From contig CAZLZD010000030.1 in assembly GCA_964563925.1 (NCBI GenBank), positions 1-53,722 of the forward strand: a stretch of DNA of 53,722 nt, read 5' to 3'. Origin of the DNA: JAUILA01 sp964563925 (GTDB taxonomy: Bacteria > Bacteroidota > Bacteroidia > Cytophagales > Cyclobacteriaceae). Of this stretch, positions 17,488-26,042 are shown piece by piece. Both the position numbers and the translations under genes were made by a program. Under the pieces are notes generated by a model. The model had not been told where the DNA came from and did not search any database. It was given only the letters and a program-made list of their open reading frames with translations. Position 1 is the first letter of the stretch. Each line of letters begins with the position of its first letter.

Positions 17488-19446
17488 ATGAGCGAAAAAG
17501 ACCAAACGAAAAAGTCCGAATATTCAGCCGGAAATATACAGGTCCTCGAAGGACTGGAAGCTGTCAGAAAACGCCCTGCCATGTACATTGGCGATGTGGG
17601 GGTTAAGGGATTGCACCACCTGATCTGGGAAGTGGTGGATAACTCCATTGATGAAGCCCTGGCGGGCTATTGTGACCTGATTAAGGTTACCATCGAAGAA
17701 GACAATTCCATCACTGTCAGTGACAACGGACGGGGAATCCCGACCGACATCCATGAAAAGGAAAAGCGGTCGGCCCTTGAAGTGGTTATGACCGTACTGC
17801 ATGCCGGTGGAAAATTCGACAAGGACACCTATAAGGTTTCCGGTGGTCTCCATGGGGTAGGGGTTTCCTGTGTGAATGCACTTTCCACCATGCTCCATGC
17901 CACGGTACACCGCAACGGGACCATTTATGAGCAGACCTACGAGCGGGGCGTGCCCAAGGCACCGGTCCAGGAAACAGGGGAAACCGATCAGACGGGCACT
18001 ATTGTTCATTTTAAGCCTGATAATACAATTTTCAATGAGACCAGGTACAATTATGATACCGTAGCCTCGCGTATGCGGGAGCTGGCCTACCTTAATGCCG
18101 GTATCAAGATCCAGCTGGTCGATAAGCGCGAACTTGACGACAATGGCGAGCCGGTTTCCGACACCTTCCTCTCGGAAGGCGGACTTAAGGAATTCGTTGA
18201 ATATCTCGACAGCACCCGGGAGGCACTCATCCCCGAGCCGGTCTTTATGAACCGGGAAGATGGCGAAATTCCCGTAGAGGTGGCGCTGAGCTACAATACT
18301 TCTTATTCGGAGAATGTAGTGTCCTATGTAAATAATATCAATACCATCGAAGGTGGTACGCATGTGGCCGGGTTTCGCCGTGCCCTTACACGTACCCTGA
18401 AATCCTACGCCGACCGGTCGGGTCTGCTTGATAAGGTAAAATTTGACATCAGTGGTGATGACTTCCGTGAAGGACTTACCGCAGTTATTTCCGTTAAGGT
18501 AGCCGAGCCACAGTTTGAAGGGCAGACCAAAACCAAACTTGGGAACTCAGATGTTTCCGGCGCGGTGGATACCGTAGTGGGTGAGATGCTGAATATGTTC
18601 CTGGAAGAGAATCCCCGGGAAGCCAAGACCATCGTCCAGAAGGTAATCCTGGCCGCCCAGGCGCGTCATGCCGCACGCAAGGCCCGGGAAATGGTACAAA
18701 GAAAAAATGTACTTGGAGGTACCGGCCTGCCCGGTAAACTGGCTGACTGCTCCAACAACGACCCGGGAGAATGCGAACTCTACCTGGTTGAGGGAGATTC
18801 TGCGGGTGGGTCGGCCAAGCAGGGACGTGACCGTAATTTCCAGGCAATCCTCCCGCTTCGGGGTAAGATCCTGAACGTGGAGAAAGCCCAGGAGCACAAA
18901 ATCTACGAAAACGAAGAGATCAAAAATATGATCACCGCCCTTGGGGTGAGCTTCGGAACGGAAGAAGACGACAAAGCGCTCAACCTGGTCAAGCTGCGCT
19001 ATCACAAGATCATCATTATGACGGATGCCGATGTGGATGGAAGCCACATCCGGACCCTGATCCTGACATTCTTCTTCCGCTACATGCACGAGCTGATTGA
19101 GAAAGGGTATTTGTACATCGCCCTGCCACCACTGTATCAGCTTAAGCGCGGGAAGAAAGAACGCTACTGCTGGACAGAAGACGAACGTGAGCTCCTGGTC
19201 AAGGAATTGGCACGGGACGGCAAAATTGAGTCCGTTTCCGTCCAGCGTTACAAGGGTCTTGGTGAAATGAACCCCGAGCAGTTGTGGCAAACCACCATGA
19301 ACCCTGAGCGCCGCAGCCTGAAGCAGGTGACTATCGAGTCAGCCGCGGAGGCAGATCACCTGTTTTCCATGCTCATGGGCGACGAGGTGGCTCCAAGACG
19401 TGATTTTATTGAGCGTAATGCAAAATATGCCAAGGTAGACGTCTGA
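17488..19446 (+). CDS. gyrB: DNA gyrase subunit B
   Basis: ATPase subunit of DNA gyrase, which introduces negative supercoils with GyrA (not in the window). The 652-residue protein has the GHKL ATP site (EVVDNSIDEALAGYC, DNGRGIPTD, GGLHGVGVSCVNAL), the transducer domain and the TOPRIM domain (LVEGDSAGGSAKQGRD and MTDADVDGSHI). The C-terminal GyrA-binding QRYKGLGEMNPEQLW is intact. GyrB is preferred over ParE from DSAGGSAKQGRDRNFQAILPL and the GEMNPEQLW form. The open frame begins upstream at 17455, but MSEKDQTKKSEYSAGNIQVL from 17488 is chosen. ppk1 follows 25 bp downstream. Confidence 0.96.
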   Translation: MSEKDQTKKSEYSAGNIQVLEGLEAVRKRPAMYIGDVGVKGLHHLIWEVVDNSIDEALAGYCDLIKVTIEEDNSITVSDNGRGIPTDIHEKEKRSALEVVMTVLHAGGKFDKDTYKVSGGLHGVGVSCVNALSTMLHATVHRNGTIYEQTYERGVPKAPVQETGETDQTGTIVHFKPDNTIFNETRYNYDTVASRMRELAYLNAGIKIQLVDKRELDDNGEPVSDTFLSEGGLKEFVEYLDSTREALIPEPVFMNREDGEIPVEVALSYNTSYSENVVSYVNNINTIEGGTHVAGFRRALTRTLKSYADRSGLLDKVKFDISGDDFREGLTAVISVKVAEPQFEGQTKTKLGNSDVSGAVDTVVGEMLNMFLEENPREAKTIVQKVILAAQARHAARKAREMVQRKNVLGGTGLPGKLADCSNNDPGECELYLVEGDSAGGSAKQGRDRNFQAILPLRGKILNVEKAQEHKIYENEEIKNMITALGVSFGTEEDDKALNLVKLRYHKIIIMTDADVDGSHIRTLILTFFFRYMHELIEKGYLYIALPPLYQLKRGKKERYCWTEDERELLVKELARDGKIESVSVQRYKGLGEMNPEQLWQTTMNPERRSLKQVTIESAAEADHLFSMLMGDEVAPRRDFIERNAKYAKVDV

Positions 19447-19471
19447 TCACCGGAAATCAACCCATTCTATC

Positions 19472-21667
19472 ATGATCCTATCCGAACGTTTGAAGAAACA
19501 GATTGCGAACAGTCCGTATATAAGCAGGGACCTTAGCTGGCTTAAATTCAACGATCGTGTACTGGACCAGGCCAAGGATGAAGCCAAGAGTGTCTTTGAA
19601 CGGCTGAAATTCCTGGCTATTACAGCGTCAAACCTGGATGAGTTCTTCACCATCAGGGTGGGAAGCCTGTATAATTACATTGATTACGGCAAACAGCGTA
19701 TTGATTACAGCGGTCTCAGGGAGAAACCGTTCCGGCAGGTACTCCTTACCAGGGCGAAGGCCTATACCGATCAGCAGCAGGAGCTTTACCTGAATGTACT
19801 GCAGCCTCAGTTTGAAAAGAACGGCTTTGTGATCTCGCAGTTTAAGAAGCTCAGCCAGGAAGAGAAACAGGCGGCAGTGAGTTATTTTCAGTCGACCATC
19901 TACCCGATGCTCACCCCGATGGTGTATGACAGCTATCATACGTTTCCCATCCTGAATTCCGCCCGGCTGGTTTTCGGCGTGGTGACCCATACACCGGATT
20001 CGACGGAGAATAAAAAGCTGAGTTTTATCCAGGTTCCCTCCAATCTTCCACGGTTCTACGAGCTCGAAAGAGACGATAAATTATACTTTATACCGGTTGA
20101 GGACATTATTCTGAATAATATCCATCACCTTTTCAGGAATGTGGAAATTCTTTCGGCCAACCTGTTCCGGATAACCAGGAATGGCGATTTTACCCTCGAT
20201 GAGAGTGATGATATCGAAGCGAATTTCCTGGATGAACTAAAACAGAAACTGAAGACGCGGCGTACGGGACGGGTGGTGAGGCTCGAGGTTTCCGGTCGTC
20301 CCAACGGATGGATGATGAAAGTCCTGAAAGACCGCTGGCAGATTGATGATGAGAATGTATTCCGGGTAAAGAAAAGGAGCCTGATGGACTTTACCGGACT
20401 CTGGCAGATTGTGAAGCATGCCCATTTTAAGGACCTGCTGTACGAAATGCCGGCCCCGGTCCCTCCGCTGGCGTATCCAAAGATCAGGGAGGAGAATATT
20501 TTTGATGTCCTGCAGGAGCGGGATGTAATGCTTCATCATCCCTACAACAGTATTGAACCGGTGATCGACCTGCTTGAAAAGGCGGCGGATGATCCGGGTG
20601 TGCTGGCTATCAAGATTACCATATACAGGCTTGCTGACGATTCAAGGGTCTCTTCGGCGCTGTTGAAGGCGGCCGAAAATGGCAAACACGTTTCAGTCCT
20701 CTTTGAGGTGAAGGCAAGGTTTGACGAGGAGAATAACCTGCGGGAGGCCCAGCGGCTGCAGAAGGCAGGGTGCTTTGTTATCTATGGGATCAGCAGCTTC
20801 AAGACCCATACCAAACTCCTGCTTATCGTACGGAAAGAAGGCCCCCAGGTCCGTCGCTACCTGCACTTGTCCAGCGGCAATTACAACGAATCCACCTCCA
20901 AACTGTATACCGACCTCGGGTTGCTGACCACCGACGAGACCCTGGCCCATGATGTGTCTGAATTCTTTAATGTAATTACCGGTCATTCACTTCCAAGTGT
21001 GTATAAGAGTCTGATCACCGCTCCGAAAGACATGCGGCAGCAACTCATCAACATGATCCGCAATGAGACCGAACATGCCAGGGAAGGGAAAGATTCCGGC
21101 ATCGTGATCAAGATCAACTCACTTCAGGATAAGGAGACCATTGATGAATTATATAACGCTTCACGGGCGGGAGTACCCATCAAACTGATTGTGCGGGGAA
21201 TGTGTTGCCTGCGTCCCGGGCGCAACGGGCTTAGTGAGAACATACAGGTCATTTCCATTGTAGGTCATTACCTTGAACACAGCAGGATTTATTATTTCCA
21301 CAACAATGGTGACTATAAGCTCTATATTGGCAGTGCGGATATGATGGTGCGAAGTTTTGAACGACGCCTGGAATCATTGTTTGCCATTACCGATGACCTG
21401 CTAAGGCGCCAGGTAAAGAATATTCTCCAGTTCAACCTGAAGGATAACGTAAACGCCTATGTGATGCAGGAAGATGGCACCTACCAGCGCAAACGGGTGA
21501 ATGGTGACGAGCCATTCAATATTCACAAGGAGTTTTATAAGGTGAACAAGGACAACCTTGTCGACCTGGACCTTAGCCTGGCCTTCAAAGATGTGCAATT
21601 ACCCCTTGACGGAGATAACGGGGAAGCAGAAAAGGCAGGGGTAAAAGATACAGCCGCTTCTACCTGA
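19472..21667 (+). CDS. ppk1: Polyphosphate kinase 1
   Basis: Reversibly polymerises the terminal phosphate of ATP into polyphosphate. A 731-residue PPK1 with the N-terminal domain opening at YISRDLSWLKFNDRVLDQA. The catalytic core includes LAIKITIYRLADDSRV, FEVKARFDEENN and the autophosphorylated His446 in SSFKTHTKLLLI. The second phospholipase-D-like half holds IYYFHNNGDYKLYIGSADM. The gene starts 25 bp after gyrB. Its 3' end overlaps the 3' end of the convergent exopolyphosphatase by 8 bp, placing synthesis and degradation of polyphosphate tail to tail. Confidence 0.96.
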   Translation: MILSERLKKQIANSPYISRDLSWLKFNDRVLDQAKDEAKSVFERLKFLAITASNLDEFFTIRVGSLYNYIDYGKQRIDYSGLREKPFRQVLLTRAKAYTDQQQELYLNVLQPQFEKNGFVISQFKKLSQEEKQAAVSYFQSTIYPMLTPMVYDSYHTFPILNSARLVFGVVTHTPDSTENKKLSFIQVPSNLPRFYELERDDKLYFIPVEDIILNNIHHLFRNVEILSANLFRITRNGDFTLDESDDIEANFLDELKQKLKTRRTGRVVRLEVSGRPNGWMMKVLKDRWQIDDENVFRVKKRSLMDFTGLWQIVKHAHFKDLLYEMPAPVPPLAYPKIREENIFDVLQERDVMLHHPYNSIEPVIDLLEKAADDPGVLAIKITIYRLADDSRVSSALLKAAENGKHVSVLFEVKARFDEENNLREAQRLQKAGCFVIYGISSFKTHTKLLLIVRKEGPQVRRYLHLSSGNYNESTSKLYTDLGLLTTDETLAHDVSEFFNVITGHSLPSVYKSLITAPKDMRQQLINMIRNETEHAREGKDSGIVIKINSLQDKETIDELYNASRAGVPIKLIVRGMCCLRPGRNGLSENIQVISIVGHYLEHSRIYYFHNNGDYKLYIGSADMMVRSFERRLESLFAITDDLLRRQVKNILQFNLKDNVNAYVMQEDGTYQRKRVNGDEPFNIHKEFYKVNKDNLVDLDLSLAFKDVQLPLDGDNGEAEKAGVKDTAAST

Positions 21668-22559
21668 AGGCAGGACCGCGTTTGTCACGGTTTCTTTCAT
21701 AGAGCAATTGAAGTAATCCATCTTTCAGGCCCACATCCGGGACAATGATTTTCCTGGCCCCGGCCCATTCCATTACCTCGCTGTAGATTTCGCCGGCCGG
21801 AATAATTACGTCGGCACGATCGGGATTAAGCTGTAATTCATTCACCCGTTCGTCCATCGTCATCTTGCCAACCCGTTTAATCACCTCCCTGATCTGCCCG
21901 AGAGCCAGCTTTTCGCCTGAGCCCTTGCCGGAAAGCTCAAAAATCTTGTTTATGTTACCTCCCGTCCCTGCTGCCTCCAGCGTGCCGACGGAGCCGCAAT
22001 GGGTGTGCACCCACTTTTTCATATTCTTCCAGATAACCGGCGAATCATGATGATCCAGGCGCCGTACAGACCCGATACGGAATGACCGGGTGGCGGTTTT
22101 ATTGCCTTTCAGGTAAAGGTTGAGTTCGGTACTGCCACCGCCCACATCAATGTGCAGGTAATTCCGGGAAGGTTGCAGGAAATTCACGATCACATTGTTG
22201 ATCAGTAGTGCTTCGCGATCACCGGAGATGATCTGAACTTTCAGGCCGCATTCTTTCAGCACCTCCTCAGCGATTTCTTCCCCGTTCTCTGCCTCCCGCA
22301 TCGCAGAGGTTGCACAGGCAATGTAGTCGTCCACTTCATACAGGTCGATCAGCAGGCGAAAGGCGCGCATGAGTTTTTTAAACTGCACTTTCCTGGGCCG
22401 GCTTATATTTCCGGTGGTAAATACATCTTGTCCGAGCCTCAGCGGGAAACGGATGTATTCTATTTTTTTGAAGGTCAGCCGGCCCTGCGTGTACAGGACA
22501 TTGCTGACCTGAAACCGGATGGCATTGGAACCAATATCGATCGCAGCGATTTTCACCAT
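21660..22559 (-). CDS. ppx: Ppx/GppA-family exopolyphosphatase
   Basis: A 299-residue sugar-kinase/actin-fold phosphatase that releases phosphate from polyphosphate chain ends or hydrolyses pppGpp. The phosphate-1 loop is AAIDIGSNAIRFQV, a second signature is ATSAMREAENGEE and the phosphate-2 loop is HIDVGGGSTEL. It is the short form of about 300 residues, without the C-terminal HD domain of E. coli Ppx. Convergent overlap with ppk1 favours polyphosphate as the substrate. A TATCTTTA box abuts the start codon (22561-22568), which is too close to serve simply as the promoter for this start. Confidence 0.9.
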   Translation of the reverse strand: MVKIAAIDIGSNAIRFQVSNVLYTQGRLTFKKIEYIRFPLRLGQDVFTTGNISRPRKVQFKKLMRAFRLLIDLYEVDDYIACATSAMREAENGEEIAEEVLKECGLKVQIISGDREALLINNVIVNFLQPSRNYLHIDVGGGSTELNLYLKGNKTATRSFRIGSVRRLDHHDSPVIWKNMKKWVHTHCGSVGTLEAAGTGGNINKIFELSGKGSGEKLALGQIREVIKRVGKMTMDERVNELQLNPDRADVIIPAGEIYSEVMEWAGARKIIVPDVGLKDGLLQLLYERNRDKRGPAFR

Positions 22560-22625
22560 GTAAAGATATGGCTATAATGTCGGATGCACGATGCATCCGG
22601 CCAATGATTCCAGTAGATTTTTTGC

Positions 22626-22633
22626 TAATTTAG
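22626..22633 (+). promoter_or_regulatory. -7-like box 4 nt before the metH-domain gene
   Basis: TAATTTAG resembles TAnnTTTG with one mismatch and ends 4 nt before the ATG at 22638; a transcript from it would be leaderless. Confidence 0.35.
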
Positions 22634-22637
22634 CCGC

Positions 22638-23645
22638 ATGGATATCCGGGAAATTCTTGAGCAGCGAATCCTCGTTCTGGACGGGGCGATGGGAACTATG
22701 ATCCAGAGGTACAAACTGGAGGAGGAAGACTTCCGGGGTGAGCGGTTTAAAGACCATCCCGGTGAGCTGAAAGGCAATAATGACCTGCTTACCCTAACCC
22801 GGCCGGATATTATCCGGGATATTCACAGGGCGTACTTTGAAGCAGGCGCCGACATCGCGGAGACCAACACATTCTCCTCCACCACCATAGCCCAGGCAGA
22901 TTACAACCTGGAAGAGGTGGTGTACGATCTGAATAAGACTGCGGCCCGGCTGGCCAGGGAAGTGGCTGATGAATTCACGGCCCGGGAGCCCGGAAAACCC
23001 AGGTTTGTGGCAGGGTCGATCGGTCCGACGAACCGCAGCGCTTCGATTACCCCGGATGTCAATGACCCCGGGTTCAGGAATATAGATTTTGATACCCTTC
23101 GTGAAGCCTATAAACAGCAGGCTGCTGCACTGATGGAGGGAGGAGTGGACCTGCTCCTGGTGGAAACCGTCTTTGATACCCTGAATGCCAAGGCTGCCTT
23201 ATTCGGCATTTCCGAATTATTTGAGGAATCAGGCCGGGAGATCCCGGTCATGGTGTCTGGCACTATCACCGATGCCAGCGGCCGCACGTTATCCGGGCAG
23301 ACGACGCAGGCATTCCTGATTTCGCTGGAACATATGCCCCTGCTGAGTATCGGACTTAATTGTGCACTGGGGGCCAAGGATCTGCGCCCCTATCTGCAGG
23401 TACTTGCACGGGAAGCCCCGTTCTTTGTCAGCACCCACCCGAATGCCGGATTACCCAATGAATTCGGAGCTTATGACCAGACTCCCGCCGAAATGGCCAG
23501 TCAGATCCGGGTTTTCCTGGAGGAAGGACTGATCAATATCGTCGGGGGCTGTTGTGGTACCACCCCGGAGCACATTACCGCTATTGCAGAACTAGCCGCG
23601 GAATATTCTCCGAGAAAGGCCGGCCTGGCAAGTTTAGGGGCATGA
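22638..23645 (+). CDS. metH: Homocysteine-binding (N-terminal) module of cobalamin-dependent methionine synthase
   Basis: A 335-residue TIM-barrel homocysteine S-methyltransferase domain equal to the first module of MetH. The start region is LVLDGAMGTMIQRY. The zinc cysteines lie in GLNCALGAKDL and GGCCGTTPEHI, and SIGPTNRSASI is MetH-specific. Folate, cobalamin and activation modules are absent. In many Bacteroidota MetH is encoded as a short homocysteine-binding protein followed directly by a long protein with the other modules; here otsAB follows instead, so the remainder must lie elsewhere or be missing. There is no sign of frameshift; the protein ends cleanly. It might also be a stand-alone S-methyltransferase. 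Confidence 0.88.
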   Translation: MDIREILEQRILVLDGAMGTMIQRYKLEEEDFRGERFKDHPGELKGNNDLLTLTRPDIIRDIHRAYFEAGADIAETNTFSSTTIAQADYNLEEVVYDLNKTAARLAREVADEFTAREPGKPRFVAGSIGPTNRSASITPDVNDPGFRNIDFDTLREAYKQQAAALMEGGVDLLLVETVFDTLNAKAALFGISELFEESGREIPVMVSGTITDASGRTLSGQTTQAFLISLEHMPLLSIGLNCALGAKDLRPYLQVLAREAPFFVSTHPNAGLPNEFGAYDQTPAEMASQIRVFLEEGLINIVGGCCGTTPEHITAIAELAAEYSPRKAGLASLGA

Positions 23646-23759
23646 CCCGTAAGCGGTCTCAACAAATCAGCCATTGAAGGGTTAAAATATTGACAACCGG
23701 CATAATTGGTGCCGGGGGGAAAGTGAATTATCCTCAATCATTTGGTATATTGAAGATCT

Positions 23760-25958
23760 ATGGGACGAACAATCATCATTTCAAACCGGTTGCCGGTTAA
23801 AATACAAAAAGATAAAAAGGGAAAGCTGATTTTCAAGCCCAGCGAAGGGGGTCTTGCGACCGGACTGGGCTCCATTTACAAGGACGGGGGCAACGTCTGG
23901 ATTGGCTGGCCCGGCATGTATTTTAAAAGCAAGGAAGAGGAGAAGGAGGTAGAAAGCGAACTGAAAAAGGAAAACATGCGCGGGGTAAACCTGACTCCGG
24001 AAGAGATCAAGCTCTACTATGAGGGTTTCAGTAACGAGACGCTGTGGCCCACCTTCCACTATTTCAACCAGTACGCACTGTACAAGAAATCCTACTGGCA
24101 GGCCTATGAGCGCGTCAACCGGAAATTCTGCGATGCCGTGTTGAAGGTTGCCAAGGACGGGGATACCATCTGGGTCCATGACTACCAGCTCCTGTTATTG
24201 CCGGATATGATCCGCAAGAAACTGCCTCATGTGAGTATCGGATTTTTCCTTCACATTCCTTTCCCCTCTTTTGAGGTATTCCGCCTGTTGCCCTGGCGAC
24301 GTCAGCTTCTGGACGGGGTACTGGGTTCTGACCTGATCGGATTTCATACCTACGACGACATGCGGCACTTCCTGAGTGCGGTAAGCCGCATTAGCTATAT
24401 ATCCAACCAGCACGGACAGATTACCAAAGATGGCAGGACGGTGGTCATTGATGCCTTCCCGATGGGCATTGATTATGACAAATATGCCAGTTCGGCCGCA
24501 GCACCGGAGACGCTGAGCCGGGAAGTTGGGTTCAGGACCTCACTGGGGGATCAGAAACTTATGTTGTCGATCGACCGCCTGGATTACTCCAAAGGAATTC
24601 CTGCCAGGCTGAAGATATTTGACCTGTTCCTTGATAAATATCCGCAATACCAGGGCAAGGTATCCCTGATTATGGTGGTGGTCCCTTCCCGGGACAAGGT
24701 AGGGAAGTACCAGGACCTTAAGGAGGAAGTGGACCTGCTGGTAGGGCGTATCAACGGGAAGTACGGAACGGTTAATTGGACACCATTGCATTATTTCTAC
24801 CGCTCGTTTCCCCTGCCTGATCTCTCTGCGTTTTATCGCATGGCTGATGTGGCGCTGGTGACACCGATGAGGGACGGTATGAACCTGGTATGCAAGGAAT
24901 TTGTGGCAAGCAAGCTTGACCAGAAGGGGGTGCTTATCCTGAGTGAGATGGCAGGGGCTTCCAAAGAGCTTTCGGAAGCGATCATCGTAAACCCCAATGA
25001 CAAGCACCAGGTGCGTGATGCGATCAAACAGGCCCTTGAAATGCCCGATGATGAGCAGGTCAAGCATATGGAGATCATGCAGGCGACAATAAAGAAATTT
25101 AATATACATCACTGGGTAGGACTTTTTATGAGCCGGTTGAACGATGTACACAACAAACAACTAAAAATGAGCACGAAACTGCTGGATAAGAAGATTGAGA
25201 AAAAAATGATCGAGGATTTTGAGAACAGTAACTGTCGCCTGCTGATGCTGGATTATGACGGAACGCTGACTTCTTTTACCGGCAATCCTGACGATGCAAA
25301 ACCTGACAAGGAGCTGGTCGACCTGATCGGTGACCTGGCACGGGACGACCGGAATAAAGTACTGGTAATCAGCGGGAGGGATAAGGATACCCTTGGCAAG
25401 TGGCTGGGTGATCTTGATGTGGAGTTTGTGGCCGAACATGGTGTATGGGCAAGGCGAACCGGAGAAGGGTGGGGGATGACCGATTCTCTGGATAATTCAT
25501 GGAAAGAGGATATCCGGCCGATTCTGGAGATTTATGTAAATAAGACGCCGGGATCACTGCTGGAAGAAAAAGATTTTTCCCTCGTATGGCATTACCGTAA
25601 GGTGGAAACCGGCCTCGGGGAACTCAGGGCCCGGGAGATCATCAGCCACATGAAGTATCTGGCCGTCAATATGAACCTGCAGGTCCTGGAGGGCAACAAA
25701 GTCGTGGAAGTGAAGAACCTGGAGGTGAATAAGGGAAAGGCAGCCGGAAAGTGGCTCGAGTATTATGATACGGACTTTGTCTTTGCCATCGGGGACGACT
25801 GGACCGATGAGGATACTTTTAAGGCGGTGCCCCCCGAAGCCTACACCGTAAAGGTGGGTGACCGGCGGTCTGCAGCACGTTACAGCGTCAATGACACCTC
25901 GGATGTACGCCGGTTACTGCGTGCCATGGCAGAAAAGTCGGTTACGGAAGCCAAATAA
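23760..25958 (+). CDS. otsAB: Bifunctional trehalose-6-phosphate synthase/phosphatase
   Basis: A 732-residue fusion that makes trehalose from UDP-glucose and glucose 6-phosphate. Residues about 1-470 are a GT20 OtsA domain (IIISNRLPVKI, WIGWPG, VHDYQLLLLPDMIR, SIDRLDYSKGI, TPMRDGMNLVCKEF). From about 490 a HAD phosphatase domain begins with LDYDGTLTSF (nucleophile Asp498, acid/base Asp500) and ends with GDDWTDEDTF. All catalytic motifs are intact, so one protein could do both steps. A TATATTGA box lies 6 nt before the ATG. Its 3' end is part of a 33-bp tandem duplication shared with the converging GH15 gene. Confidence 0.96.
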   Translation: MGRTIIISNRLPVKIQKDKKGKLIFKPSEGGLATGLGSIYKDGGNVWIGWPGMYFKSKEEEKEVESELKKENMRGVNLTPEEIKLYYEGFSNETLWPTFHYFNQYALYKKSYWQAYERVNRKFCDAVLKVAKDGDTIWVHDYQLLLLPDMIRKKLPHVSIGFFLHIPFPSFEVFRLLPWRRQLLDGVLGSDLIGFHTYDDMRHFLSAVSRISYISNQHGQITKDGRTVVIDAFPMGIDYDKYASSAAAPETLSREVGFRTSLGDQKLMLSIDRLDYSKGIPARLKIFDLFLDKYPQYQGKVSLIMVVVPSRDKVGKYQDLKEEVDLLVGRINGKYGTVNWTPLHYFYRSFPLPDLSAFYRMADVALVTPMRDGMNLVCKEFVASKLDQKGVLILSEMAGASKELSEAIIVNPNDKHQVRDAIKQALEMPDDEQVKHMEIMQATIKKFNIHHWVGLFMSRLNDVHNKQLKMSTKLLDKKIEKKMIEDFENSNCRLLMLDYDGTLTSFTGNPDDAKPDKELVDLIGDLARDDRNKVLVISGRDKDTLGKWLGDLDVEFVAEHGVWARRTGEGWGMTDSLDNSWKEDIRPILEIYVNKTPGSLLEEKDFSLVWHYRKVETGLGELRAREIISHMKYLAVNMNLQVLEGNKVVEVKNLEVNKGKAAGKWLEYYDTDFVFAIGDDWTDEDTFKAVPPEAYTVKVGDRRSAARYSVNDTSDVRRLLRAMAEKSVTEAK

Positions 25959-26042
25959 TTTCAGGAAGTGCGGACGTCCGAAGCCAACTAACTACAGGAA
26001 GTGCGGACGTCCGAAGCCAACTAACTACAGGAAGTTTGGACG
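25944..26042. repeat. 33-bp x3 tandem repeat spanning two convergent gene ends
   Basis: Three consecutive 33-bp units run from the last codons of otsAB (GAAGCCAAATAA) into the last codons of the GH15 gene. Units share GAAGCCAA, TAA, CAGGAAGT and GGACGTCCGAAG-type segments; the middle copy is exactly intermediate. Each unit carries a stop for both directions (GCC-AAC-TAA on plus; TTC-CTG-TAG on minus). The unit is a multiple of three, so frames are kept. Confidence 0.85.

Noticed and set aside
22561..22568. TATCTTTA box as the ppx promoter
   Set aside because: It ends 1 nt before the ATG, so transcription would begin inside the coding sequence; probably coincidental, or the true start differs.
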